The notes under the pieces were generated by a model. It worked only from the letters and a program-made list of their open reading frames with translations, searched no databases and was not told the DNA's origin. Below, piece by piece: positions 8,274 through 17,044 of a stretch of 64,000 nucleotides of DNA. Position 1 is the stretch's first letter. Each line of letters begins with the position of its first letter. The position numbers and the translations under genes are program-made. Source of the stretch: Lujinxingiaceae bacterium (GTDB lineage: Bacteria > Myxococcota_A > Bradymonadia > Bradymonadales > Bradymonadaceae); assembly GCA_013697635.1 (NCBI GenBank), contig JACCWM010000038.1, forward strand, positions 1 to 64,000, given 5' to 3'.

Positions 8274-9998
8274 CTACAGCCGGCTTCGCAGCGAAGCGGC
8301 GCCCATGCGGATGGTGGCCGTGGCCACGAGGAAGGGCAGGGCGAGGCCGGTGAGGGTGACGAGGATGTGCTTGGCATAGATCGGTCGCGCGGAGGCGCCG
8401 ACGTAGATGTGGCCCAGGTAGGTGCTGACGTGGAAGGTGCTCATGATCACGGCCAGGACGACGAACATGCCCAGGATCATGTAGATTACGGCGCCAAAGC
8501 TCGAGGCGATCTTGGCGGCGTTGGGGTTGTGGAACTGGGGGTAGACCGCGCCAAAGCCTACGGCCATGGCGGCGACGCCGACGGTGTTGACCAGCGTGAT
8601 CAGGCTTGCCATCAGGCAGTTGGCCAGGCTCTGGCCGACGAGCAGGTTGGATGACCAGATGATGAACTGGCCGATGATCACGATCGGGCCCATCATGCCG
8701 AGCCACTTGCCGACCAAGAAGCGCTCGAGCGAGATCGGCGCCTGCAAGATCATCCAGAAGCTGCGGCCCTCGACGCTGACGGCGGGAAACAAGAAGCGCC
8801 CGGAGAGGGCGACGACGACAAAGCCGCAGGCCGCCAGGTTAAAGGAGAAGAGGCCGACGTCGCCGAGCAGATTCTCGTTGGCCGCGATCTCGAAGTATTT
8901 GAAGTTGACCAGGTAGATCACCATGATCGCGACGACGACCAGGAGCTGTGACCACTGGCTGGCGTCGCGCAAGAAGACCGAGAGGTCCTTTCGCACGAGC
9001 TGTCCCAGGGTGCTGATCGAGCGCTCGCCATGGGCGGCGATCTGGGCCAGATTCTTGTCCATCGAGCCGCGCACGGTGGTCGTGCGCTTGAACAGCCAGT
9101 CGCGAAAGGCCGTCAAGACGCTGCGGCCGTGGCGGCCTTCCTGGGCCTTGGAGTAGCCGCGCATGTAGTAGCCGCGGTGCAGCCAGGCCGAGACGAAGAA
9201 CAGCGCCAACGGCGTGAGAAACAACAGGGCTATCGACCACTTGTCGACCGCGCCCGAGGAAAACAGCGCCGGGATCACGACGTTGATCGCCCAGTCGCTG
9301 GGCAAATAGGCCGTGGTCGGCGCCGAGAGCATGCGCAACATCTCGCCGATCGAGTCGAAGCTGTCCGGGTTGAGCAGGCGCTCGGGTTGCAGGGCGCGCA
9401 CGACCACAAAGAGCACGGAGAAGGCCACCAGACCAAAGAAGAGCGCGGCGTCACGGGTGCGATCGGCGGCCAAGATGTTAGTCACAAAGAGCGCAAGCAG
9501 GGTGGCGATGCCGGTGGGGATCGCCACAAAGGGGATCATCACCGCGATCAGCAAGACATAAAACCAGGGCGGAGCGCCGACGCCTACGCCGGCGGCGACA
9601 AAAATCGGCATGCCAAAGAGCAGCACCACCCAGGAGGACTGCAGCAGCGACTCGACAAAGCGCGAGGTGAACAGGGCGTCTTTGGGGATCGGGCGCGTGA
9701 CCAGAAACTCCATGTCGTCGGCTAGATAAAAGGTGCTAAAGGCGGTGACGATGTTGGAGAAGACCAGCAGGCCCAAGAAGACCAGGAAGGTTATCGAGAG
9801 CAGCTTTTGCACGAGCAGCTCGCCGACCGGGTCGAGCTTCATCGCTTCTTCGACCACGCGAAGGCTCGCCCGGTAGAGCAGAAACCAGAAGAGCAGGCTC
9901 AGGCCGGCGAAGGCGGGCGCGCGGTGGCGGCCTTCCTCGCTCGAGCGCAGGCTGCCCTTGAGCATGAGAAGCTTGATGCCGAGCAATCGTAGCGTCAC
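8274..9998 (-). CDS. ABC-type transporter permease, ABC-2-like
   Basis: 574 aa integral membrane protein with many hydrophobic segments (for example SITFLVFLGLLVFSNIV, VLLIAVMIPFVAIPTGI, LVVVAIMVIYLVNF, MILGMFVVLAVIMS). It starts with GTG at 9998, which shares GTGA with the stop of the ATPase gene, so the two are translationally coupled. Together they form an ABC transporter in the inner membrane. The large size and loops resemble ABC-2 exporter permeases; the substrate cannot be told. The transglutaminase-like protein encoded upstream is probably part of the same transcript. Confidence 0.88.
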   Translation of the reverse strand: MTLRLLGIKLLMLKGSLRSSEEGRHRAPAFAGLSLLFWFLLYRASLRVVEEAMKLDPVGELLVQKLLSITFLVFLGLLVFSNIVTAFSTFYLADDMEFLVTRPIPKDALFTSRFVESLLQSSWVVLLFGMPIFVAAGVGVGAPPWFYVLLIAVMIPFVAIPTGIATLLALFVTNILAADRTRDAALFFGLVAFSVLFVVVRALQPERLLNPDSFDSIGEMLRMLSAPTTAYLPSDWAINVVIPALFSSGAVDKWSIALLFLTPLALFFVSAWLHRGYYMRGYSKAQEGRHGRSVLTAFRDWLFKRTTTVRGSMDKNLAQIAAHGERSISTLGQLVRKDLSVFLRDASQWSQLLVVVAIMVIYLVNFKYFEIAANENLLGDVGLFSFNLAACGFVVVALSGRFLFPAVSVEGRSFWMILQAPISLERFLVGKWLGMMGPIVIIGQFIIWSSNLLVGQSLANCLMASLITLVNTVGVAAMAVGFGAVYPQFHNPNAAKIASSFGAVIYMILGMFVVLAVIMSTFHVSTYLGHIYVGASARPIYAKHILVTLTGLALPFLVATATIRMGAASLRSRL

Positions 9999-10849
9999 AC
10001 CTGACCCCCGGTGTCCGTGGGCGGCGCTTCTTCAAAGATCGAAGGGCCGTCGCCCTGGCCGAAGCGCTCGGCAACCGCGGCGCGGCGCTCGTCGACGTTC
10101 TCCTCGGTCAGACGCAAGAAGACGGCCTCGAGCGAGCCATTGCCCTCGCCAGACTCGATGCGCAGCTCGTTGAGCGTGCCGCGGGCGATGATGCGCCCGT
10201 GGTTGATGATGATCAGCTGGTCGCAGATGTCCTCGGCCACCTCCAGGGTGTGCGTCGAGAGCAGGATCGTCATGTCGTGCTCGTCGGCCAGGCGGCGAAA
10301 CAGCGCCTTGATCAGGCGGTGGCCCTTGGGGTCGAGGCCGACCATCGGCTCGTCGACGACGAGCAGCTTGGGCTTTGGCAACAAGGCCCCGGCAAAGACC
10401 AGGCGCTGCTTCATGCCGTGCGAGAAGCTCTCGATCAGGCTGTCGCCCCACTCGCTGAGCTCGAAGGTGGCGAGCAGCTCGGGGATGCGCTCGGCGGCCT
10501 CCTTGCCGGGGATCTGGTAGAGCCCGCTGACAAAGCGCAGATACTCAAAAGCCGTGAGCTTGTCGTAGACGTAGGGCCTGTCGGGGATAAAGCCGGTCAG
10601 GCGCTTGGCGGCCACGTCGTCTTTGGCCAGATCGTGGCCGTCGATGATGATCGAGCCCGCCGTGGGGCGCAAAAGCCCGGTGATCATGCGCAGGGTCGTG
10701 GTCTTGCCGGCGCCGTTTGGGCCGAGCACGCCAAAGACCATGCCGTAGGGCACTTCGAGGCTGATCTTGTCGACGGCGGTGAACTTGCCGTACTTCTTCT
10801 CGAGATTGTCGAGAACGACGATCGAGCGTGGTTTTTCTGCGTGGGTCAT
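9995..10849 (-). CDS. ABC transporter ATP-binding protein
   Basis: 284 aa. It has Walker A GPNGAGKTT, the Q-loop region, the signature SFSHGMKQRL (LSGGQ variant), Walker B LLVVDEPMVGLDP and the H-loop STHTLEVAED. This is the organisation of ABC-2-type exporter ATPases. ATG 10849 (MTHAEKPR) is preferred to the in-frame TTG two codons upstream. The 3' end overlaps the permease start by 4 bp. The gene begins 26 bp after the transglutaminase-like gene ends, so the three form an operon. The last 40 residues extend beyond the usual domain and are acidic. Confidence 0.95.
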   Translation of the reverse strand: MTHAEKPRSIVVLDNLEKKYGKFTAVDKISLEVPYGMVFGVLGPNGAGKTTTLRMITGLLRPTAGSIIIDGHDLAKDDVAAKRLTGFIPDRPYVYDKLTAFEYLRFVSGLYQIPGKEAAERIPELLATFELSEWGDSLIESFSHGMKQRLVFAGALLPKPKLLVVDEPMVGLDPKGHRLIKALFRRLADEHDMTILLSTHTLEVAEDICDQLIIINHGRIIARGTLNELRIESGEGNGSLEAVFLRLTEENVDERRAAVAERFGQGDGPSIFEEAPPTDTGGQV

Positions 10850-10875
10850 CGCCAACTCATGGGTGTCATGCGTGG

Positions 10876-12384
10876 TTATTCGATTTTGAGCCGACCGAGA
10901 ACGTGCACAAAGCTTGGGTGCTCGGGCTCGGCGGAGGTGAAGAACTGAATGTGCTTTCGACTCACGCTCAGATCCGCACGGGTGGCGTCGAGGTCGACAA
11001 ATTGTTTGCCATCAAAGTACTGGACCCACTGATGGGGCGTCATGCGATCGCCTTCGTCGATCACGCCGTGCACAAAGCGCGTGGCGATGCCCAGGCTGCG
11101 CAGCGCGGCGACGGTGATCAGGGCATACTCGGTGCAATCGCCGCTGCCCAGTTCGAGGGCCTGGGATGCCGCCAAAACGGCGATGTTTGGCGCCGGCTTC
11201 AGGGCCCCGCGTACGGCCTTGGCCGCGGCCTTGGCGCGCTCGCTGGGAGTGTCCTCGGCGTCGATGCCCTCGAGCAAGGCGGTGATGTTGCTGGCATCGC
11301 CGTCGACGCGCGCCGTCATGGCCACAAGCTCGGGATCGGGGATGACATCGGGTGCAAAGGCGTCGGCCTCGGGCATCATCGTGATCACGGCTCGCTCGCC
11401 ATCGCGGCTGACCAGGCGCTGGCGCCCACTCTCGAGCACCAGACCCATGGCGTCGTCGATGCCGCTGATCACGTACTGGCCGACGACCTTGGGTGGCGCC
11501 TCGCTCTCCGAGCCGCGCGTGGTGTTGGCCAAAAGGTTGAGCGCGGCGTCGAGGCTAAAATCGACGCCTTTGGCCTCGCCGCCCTTTTTCTGGTCACGCT
11601 CTTTGGCCTGGCGGCGCATGCTCATGGCCTGGGCACGGCCGAGCTCGGCCGGTACGCGCGAGCCGACGATGCCAAGCGGAAAGGCCTGAATCAGCACGTT
11701 GCCTTGATCGTCGGTGACGACGTTGAGGCTGGTGCCGGCCACGCGCTGGCGAAACTGGTGGGCCGAGTAGGCCTGATCGTAGACCGTGGTCTCGGTTGGG
11801 CCGACGTACTCGATGGTCATCTCGGTCATGCCCATCGACGAGGGGTCGAAGAACTCCTGGCGGATGATCGCGCCCGGCTTGAGATCGGGGCTGGCCAGCA
11901 CCTGGTTGAGCGCGCTGGCCGCAAGCCTGGGCGGCTCCTTGAGCTCGATGCGCTTTTTGGACGAGCTGCCGGCGGCGTAGGTCGTCAGGTTGATGTGCGT
12001 GTCGCTGGCCTCACCGAGCGCGCGAAAGGTCTGGCCCATGGCGCCAATCTCGGCGCTGAAGGTGCGCAAGATCGCGTCGTTGTTCACCGAGGCCTTGATC
12101 GTCGTCTCGATGCGCTGGTCGAGGCCCATCATCGCGATGTTCATCAGCATCTGGTACTCGAGCAGCCAGCCGTCGGCCAACTGCGTGCGCACCTCGTGGA
12201 TGAAGCCCACGGCCGTGTCGTCGCGCCGAAGCACCATCCACGACTCGCCCTCGGTCATCAGCACCTGTGAGCTCAAGTTGTGCGTCGAGGCCGATCCGCC
12301 GCCCAGGCGCTCGTGAGCGTAGAGGCCCACGACCGTGAGCCACGCTGCGACGGACAAGACCCCGATGACATCAAATAGACGCAC
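10876..12384 (-). CDS. Transglutaminase-like (papain-fold) membrane-anchored protein
   Basis: About 502 aa. The start is a GTG at 12384: a perfect GGAGGA lies 7 nt upstream (12391-12396), and the product begins with a membrane segment (RLFDVIGVLSVAAWLTVVGLY). An ATG 20 codons upstream lacks such a site. The C-terminal third holds a transglutaminase core: Cys in LGSGDCTEYA, His in TPHQWVQYFDG and Asp in FVDLDATRAD. The long N-terminal half is beta-rich and unrecognised. Anchored in the inner membrane with the core outside, it may act as a protease, amidase or binding protein. It is first in an operon with an ABC exporter ATPase and permease. Confidence 0.85.
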   Translation of the reverse strand: MRLFDVIGVLSVAAWLTVVGLYAHERLGGGSASTHNLSSQVLMTEGESWMVLRRDDTAVGFIHEVRTQLADGWLLEYQMLMNIAMMGLDQRIETTIKASVNNDAILRTFSAEIGAMGQTFRALGEASDTHINLTTYAAGSSSKKRIELKEPPRLAASALNQVLASPDLKPGAIIRQEFFDPSSMGMTEMTIEYVGPTETTVYDQAYSAHQFRQRVAGTSLNVVTDDQGNVLIQAFPLGIVGSRVPAELGRAQAMSMRRQAKERDQKKGGEAKGVDFSLDAALNLLANTTRGSESEAPPKVVGQYVISGIDDAMGLVLESGRQRLVSRDGERAVITMMPEADAFAPDVIPDPELVAMTARVDGDASNITALLEGIDAEDTPSERAKAAAKAVRGALKPAPNIAVLAASQALELGSGDCTEYALITVAALRSLGIATRFVHGVIDEGDRMTPHQWVQYFDGKQFVDLDATRADLSVSRKHIQFFTSAEPEHPSFVHVLGRLKIE

Positions 12385-12546
12385 GCCAAATCCTCCAACT
12401 CGATTGATGCCTGCTTCAGCCCGGCCGATTGTAGTGCAATTCACTCAGCAACCAAAGCTGTAAAGCGATGTTTCCCCTTGATGGCCGGGGGCAGGGCAGG
12501 CAAGATGAGAGCGTCTAAACGCGCACCACACTTGGAGCTTTTGGCC

Positions 12547-12990
12547 ATGGCCGAGGAAGAAGATTTCACGCACTTTCAGTTCGACTTTGGAGGCATCTCT
12601 CTGGAGCTCTCCGGTGAGCGCGCTTTTGTCGAACAGATGTACCGCCAGATCATGAACGATGTCGAACTCGTGCGCACCGGACGCCACCGCGCCCCCGAAA
12701 CCGTACCAGTTGGCGCCGCCACGGTGGCGCGCGCACCCGAGCCTCAGGTGCTCTGGATCCACCGCTGCAGCGAGATGATGCGCAAGATCTACATGGCCAC
12801 CACCGACGACATCGACGAGACCTTTTTGGCCAAGGTGCTCAACAGCGCCCACATCGGTGTGCTCTACATCGACAAGGGCATCATGCACAACACCTTGTCC
12901 AACCTCGAGAAGGGCAACACGCTCTGGGCCGAGTTCACCGAAGCTGGCCGCCAGAAGCTCGCTGAAGTCTCCAAGGCCAACCGCAGATAG
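12547..12990 (+). CDS. Conserved-looking small protein, unknown function
   Basis: 147 aa, soluble, no signal peptide. ATG 12547 is chosen because GGAG lies 9 nt upstream and the sequence before it (from 12478) reads like noncoding. The N-terminal part (FDFGGISLELSGERAFVEQM) has the form beta-beta-Gly-x-x-x-FV-helix seen in small archaeal and bacterial domains. The C-terminal 60 residues look like a winged helix (DDIDETFLAKVLNSAHIGVL ... GNTLWAEFTEAGRQKL). It is divergent from the transglutaminase operon across 160 bp and converges on tatD. A DNA-binding or adaptor role is possible, not shown. Confidence 0.75.
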   Translation: MAEEEDFTHFQFDFGGISLELSGERAFVEQMYRQIMNDVELVRTGRHRAPETVPVGAATVARAPEPQVLWIHRCSEMMRKIYMATTDDIDETFLAKVLNSAHIGVLYIDKGIMHNTLSNLEKGNTLWAEFTEAGRQKLAEVSKANRR

Positions 12991-12993
12991 GCC

Positions 12994-13767
12994 TCAGGGC
13001 CAGCCAAAGACGCGCGCCGCGTTCTCCCAGACCTGCTCGGCGAACACCTCGAGCTCGACGCCGCGCGCCGTCGCGATTTTTTCGGCCGTGTGGCGCACGT
13101 AGGCCGGCTGGTTGGTTCTGCCGCGAAACGGAATCGGGGCCAAATAGGGCGAGTCGGTCTCGACCAAAATGCGATCGGCCGGCACGCTCGCGGCGATCGC
13201 GAGCAGCTCGGCGCCGCTGTTAAACGTCACGATCCCCGAAAACGAGATGTAGAAGTCGAGCTCGAGGGCCTGCTCGGCGAGCTTCTGGCTGCCGGTGAAG
13301 CAGTGCAAGATGCCGCCGCGCACCTGCTCCTCGTGCAGCAAGCGAATCGTGTCTTCCTCGGCCTCGCGGCTGTGGATGATGATCGGCTTGTCGTGGCGCT
13401 TGGCCATCTGCAAAAAGCGTCGAAACACCGCCTGCTGCACGTCTTTGGGTGCATAATCGTAGTGATAGTCGAGCCCAGCCTCGCCAATGGCGACGACCTC
13501 GTCGAGTCCGGCAAACTCGTCTTCGATGATCGCCACGATCTCGTCGGTGGCCATCGAGGCATCATGCGGGTGGATGCCGGCCGTGCACCGAATATTGGCG
13601 TGCGCGCGCGCGATCGCCAGCGCCCGGTAATTGCTCTCGAGGCCGCGGCTTGCGCCGATGGTCACGATGCGCTCGACGCCGGCCTCGCGCGCGGCCAAGA
13701 GCGTGGCCTCGATGTCCTCGCTGAGCTTGGGAAAGTCGAGGTGGGCGTGGGTGTCGATCAATCGCAT
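12994..13767 (-). CDS. tatD: TatD family metal-dependent hydrolase (DNase)
   Basis: 257 aa, normal length for the family. TIM-barrel metal ligands are visible: DTHAHLDF at residues 5-12, AIGEAGLDYHYD, IIHSREAEEDT, HCFTGS, and ETDSPYLAP near residue 206. Family members are Mg-dependent 3'-5' deoxyribonucleases acting in DNA quality control. The start overlaps the end of the HEAT-repeat gene by 10 bp. Clustering of tatD with metG, ricT and holB is also found in other bacteria such as Bacillus (yabD near metS, ricT and holB), which supports the call. Confidence 0.95.
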   Translation of the reverse strand: MRLIDTHAHLDFPKLSEDIEATLLAAREAGVERIVTIGASRGLESNYRALAIARAHANIRCTAGIHPHDASMATDEIVAIIEDEFAGLDEVVAIGEAGLDYHYDYAPKDVQQAVFRRFLQMAKRHDKPIIIHSREAEEDTIRLLHEEQVRGGILHCFTGSQKLAEQALELDFYISFSGIVTFNSGAELLAIAASVPADRILVETDSPYLAPIPFRGRTNQPAYVRHTAEKIATARGVELEVFAEQVWENAARVFGWP

Positions 13768-14900
13768 GGGTTTTTCACCGATTCATGGGAGCCGCGTGCG
13801 GCCAGGCGCAGTTGGGCGAGCTCGCGGACGTCGTCGTGAGGGTGGTTTTGGGCAATCTCGGCCACGGTGGCCAAGGCCTGCTCGCTTCCAAAGTCGAGCA
13901 GCGCGAGCACGGCCGTGTCGGCGTGATAGTCGTCGCTGAGGGCAACCTCGATCAGATAGGGCAAATGCTCTTCGAGGCGAAGGTGTGCGACCAGGCGCAT
14001 GGCGTAGCCGCGCGCGTCTTTGCGCCGGCTCGTCAACGCGTCGGCCAGATAAGCCTTGCCGCGGGCGTTGCCAAGCTCCACGAGCGCGGCAGCGGCGCCA
14101 ACGCGCAAGATCGGGTGGCTAAACCAGCGGTCGAGCACTTTGACGAGCGCGTCGATCGCCTGCGTCGCGCCCATGAATGCCAGGGCGCGGGTGGCGGCGT
14201 CGAGCGTGCGCTCGTCCTCGAGCGCGCCGATGAACTCGGCGATCAGCTCGTCGACCAGGGATTTGTCGACGCGCTCGCGACCGCCGGGCGTGTGGGCGAT
14301 CAGCTCGGCTAAAGCCAGCGAGAGGGTGAAGCGCAACTCGGCGCCGACGCGGCCTCGGGCGGCCTCGAGCGCTTCGAGCAGCTCGCCCCAGCCTCGGGCG
14401 GCGGCGATCTGGGCGGCGATCACGACGATCTCCATGTCGGCGTCTTTGAGACGCTCGCCCACCAGCGTCACGAGCGCATGCTCATCGGTGAAGTCGAGGG
14501 CGTTGAGGGCGACGAGCGCGTGGTAGCGAAGGTCGGCGTCGTCTGCGCGGGCGGCCTCAAAGAGCACGGCGGCCGTTTCGGGCGCAGTCGAGCCCTGCAG
14601 GGCCACGCAGGTCGCGCTTCGCACCGCGCTCGACGGCTCGGGTATGTGGGGCGCGAGCGATTCAGCGAGCGCCTGGGGGACGGCCTCGCCCTGCACAAGA
14701 TGGTGCAGGGCGCGCAGCACGGCCTCGCTGAGTCGCGTGCTGAGCGCCTCGCCGGCGTAGCGGCGGATCGGAGGGTAGGGATCGTCGAGCGCATCGAAGA
14801 GCAGCGCGACGGCCTCGGGCGCCGTGCGCACGCTGAGCTGGTGATCGAGCTCGGCCATGCGCGCCTCGGAGTTGAGGATATGGGAGAGCTGACGAGTCAC
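13758..14900 (-). CDS. HEAT-repeat protein
   Basis: 380 aa made almost wholly of paired helices of about 30 residues (for example DDPYPPIRRYAGEALSTRL, ADDADLRYHALVALNAL, HPILRVGAAAALVELGNA, HPHDDVRELAQLRLAARG). This matches HEAT/PBS-lyase-type repeats, which act as protein-interaction scaffolds. It starts at GTG 14900, overlapping the metG stop (GTGA), and overlaps tatD at the other end, so it is cotranslated with housekeeping genes. No catalytic residues are seen. Confidence 0.88.
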   Translation of the reverse strand: MTRQLSHILNSEARMAELDHQLSVRTAPEAVALLFDALDDPYPPIRRYAGEALSTRLSEAVLRALHHLVQGEAVPQALAESLAPHIPEPSSAVRSATCVALQGSTAPETAAVLFEAARADDADLRYHALVALNALDFTDEHALVTLVGERLKDADMEIVVIAAQIAAARGWGELLEALEAARGRVGAELRFTLSLALAELIAHTPGGRERVDKSLVDELIAEFIGALEDERTLDAATRALAFMGATQAIDALVKVLDRWFSHPILRVGAAAALVELGNARGKAYLADALTSRRKDARGYAMRLVAHLRLEEHLPYLIEVALSDDYHADTAVLALLDFGSEQALATVAEIAQNHPHDDVRELAQLRLAARGSHESVKNPCD

Positions 14901-16846
14901 TTGATGCGCGTCCCGGCTTTGACGTTATCGGAGTATTGGGCGAGCTCGAGCTTGCCGTCTTCGGTCTCGGCAGCGAGGATCATGGCCTGGCTGAGGATGC
15001 CAAACAGCTTGGCCGGCTTGAGGTTGGTGGCCATGGCCACGCGCCGGCCCTCGAGATCTTCGGGGGCAAAGCTCTTGGCGATTCCGGCCACGATCGTGCG
15101 CAACTCGGCCTCGCCCAAATCGGCGCTGAGCTTGAGCAGCTTGTCGGCGCCTTCGACGCGCTCGGCCTTGACGATCAGCCCCACGCGAAGCTCGACCTTG
15201 CCGAAGAGATCGAAGTCGATCAGGCCGGCCTTGTCGTTGTTGTCGCTCTTGGCCTCAGGCTTGTTCTCAGCCTTGGGCTTTGCGGCCTTGTCGGCCTTGG
15301 GCAAAGCGTCCTCTTTGGGCTTGGTCTCGTACTTGGCGAAGAGCACCTCGGGTTGGCTCAGGCGAGTGCCGGCTGCCAGTTTTCCGAACTGCGCGACCGT
15401 GCTCAACAAGAGGTCTTCGGGGGCGTTGAGCCCAAAGCCCGTGAGGATTTTCTTGGAGGCGTCGGGCAAGAATGCCGAGCCGAGCACGGCGATGAAGCGA
15501 ATGCCCTCGAGCACGTGGTAGAGCGCGGCGGCTAGGCGCTCGGTATCGCCATCCTTGGACAACTTCCAGGGCTGGGTCTGCTGCACGTACAAGTTGAGCT
15601 CGCCGGAAAAGCCGAGCAGGCGCTCGACGGCGCGGTGCGTCTCGCAGTCGTTCATGAAGCGGTCGACGTCGGCGGCCGTGGCGCGCGCGCTCTCGCGAAT
15701 GCCCTGATCGAGCGCGTCGTCGGTCGCGACATAGCCACCAAGCTCGCCGTCCAAAAAGCGCTGGGTCATGGCGAAGCTGCGGTTGACCAGGTTGCCCAGG
15801 TTGTCGGCCAACTCGCTGTTGTTGCGCTCGACGAGGCGCTCTTTGCTGAAATTGCCGTCGTTGCCAAGGGGCACTTCGCGAAGCAGGTAGTAGCGCAGCA
15901 CGTCGAGATCGTAGGCGTCGGCCAACTCAAAAGCGTCGATGAAGTTGCCGCGCGACTTGCTCATCTTCTCGCCCTCGTTGGTCCACCAGCCGTGGGCAAA
16001 GATCTGGCCGGGCAGGGCGAGCCCGGCGCTCATCAAGAATGCCGGCCAGTAGACGGCATGGAAGCGCAAGATGTCCTTGCCGATCAAGTGCACGTCGGCC
16101 GGCCAAAGTTTGTCGAACTGCTGCTCGTCCTCAAAGGCGCCCACGGCGCTGATGTAGTTGGTCAGCGCGTCGACCCACACGTAGAGCACGTGCTTGGGGT
16201 CGCCGGGCATCGCCACGCCCCAGGAGAAGGTCGTGCGGCTGATCGAGAGGTCGCGAAGCCCGCCCTCGACAAAGGAGATCACCTCGTTTCGGCGCCCCGC
16301 AGGCGCGATGCAGTTGGGTTTTTCGTTGTACCAGGCCAAAAGCGGCTGGGCGTACTTGCTCAGCTTGAAGAAGTAGCTCTCTTCTTCGACCCACTCGACG
16401 GCCGACTTGCTCGCGATCGCCACGCCGTCGGCGATCTCCGAGGCGTCATAGTACGCCTCGTCGGCGGCCGAGTACCAGCCCTCGTACTTGTCGAGGTAGA
16501 TGTCGCCGGCAGCGAGCATGCGCTGAACCATCGCGGTGACCGCGCGCTTGTGGTCCTCCTCGGTGGTGCGAATGAAGCGGTCGTGGGTGATGCCGAGCTT
16601 CTCGAAGAGCTCTTTGAACTTGGCCGAGTTGGTCTCGGCCAGCTGCTGGGGCGAAATACCCTGCTTTTCGGCCTCGCGTTGGACCTTGAGGCCGTGCTCG
16701 TCGGTGCCCGTGAGCAAGAACACTTCTTCGCCGCGCTGGCGGTGATAGCGGGCGAGCGCGTCGGCGACGATCGTCGTGTAGGCGTGGCCGATGTGCGGGG
16801 CGCCGTTGACGTAATAAATCGGGGTCGTGACGTAGTATTTGGACAT
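14897..16846 (-). CDS. metG: Methionyl-tRNA synthetase with C-terminal tRNA-binding domain
   Basis: 649 aa. Class I signatures HIGH (18-21) and KMSKS (294-298) are present with the Met-tRNA synthetase catalytic core (TPIYYVNGAPHIGHAYTT, FLLTGTDEHG, YVWVDALTNY). The connective insert (YEGWYSAADEAYYDASEI) lacks the Cys pairs of zinc-binding forms, so this is a zinc-free type. A Lys/Ala-rich linker (about 505-540) leads to a Trbp111-like OB-fold (IDFDLFGKVELRVGLIVKAE to the end), which binds tRNA and promotes dimerisation. It lies in the holB-ricT-metG-HEAT-tatD cluster. Confidence 0.97.
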   Translation of the reverse strand: MSKYYVTTPIYYVNGAPHIGHAYTTIVADALARYHRQRGEEVFLLTGTDEHGLKVQREAEKQGISPQQLAETNSAKFKELFEKLGITHDRFIRTTEEDHKRAVTAMVQRMLAAGDIYLDKYEGWYSAADEAYYDASEIADGVAIASKSAVEWVEEESYFFKLSKYAQPLLAWYNEKPNCIAPAGRRNEVISFVEGGLRDLSISRTTFSWGVAMPGDPKHVLYVWVDALTNYISAVGAFEDEQQFDKLWPADVHLIGKDILRFHAVYWPAFLMSAGLALPGQIFAHGWWTNEGEKMSKSRGNFIDAFELADAYDLDVLRYYLLREVPLGNDGNFSKERLVERNNSELADNLGNLVNRSFAMTQRFLDGELGGYVATDDALDQGIRESARATAADVDRFMNDCETHRAVERLLGFSGELNLYVQQTQPWKLSKDGDTERLAAALYHVLEGIRFIAVLGSAFLPDASKKILTGFGLNAPEDLLLSTVAQFGKLAAGTRLSQPEVLFAKYETKPKEDALPKADKAAKPKAENKPEAKSDNNDKAGLIDFDLFGKVELRVGLIVKAERVEGADKLLKLSADLGEAELRTIVAGIAKSFAPEDLEGRRVAMATNLKPAKLFGILSQAMILAAETEDGKLELAQYSDNVKAGTRIK

Positions 16847-17044
16847 GATTCAGCGCTCTCAGACGGTCGGATGGGTGATTGGGCGTGACCGTCTAAAGGC
16901 GCAACGCGCGGGCAAGGGCGCGCATTTCTGGCGAGCTCCCAAAGTGGAGCGGCGCATCGAAGGTCACTTCAGGCACGACAACAACCAAATATCGGGCGTT
17001 TTTGCAAGGCTGTTGCAGGCTTTCGGTGCGCCGCGCACCACAAA

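Noticed and set aside
10828-12270. Open frame of 480 codons opposite the transglutaminase-like gene
   Set aside because: Antisense shadow; the minus strand has a clear catalytic core, GGAGGA site and operon context.
17025-17039. Terminator after ricT
   Set aside because: GGTGCG/CGCACC forms a short stem with a 3-nt loop, but there is no T-run and the stem is weak.
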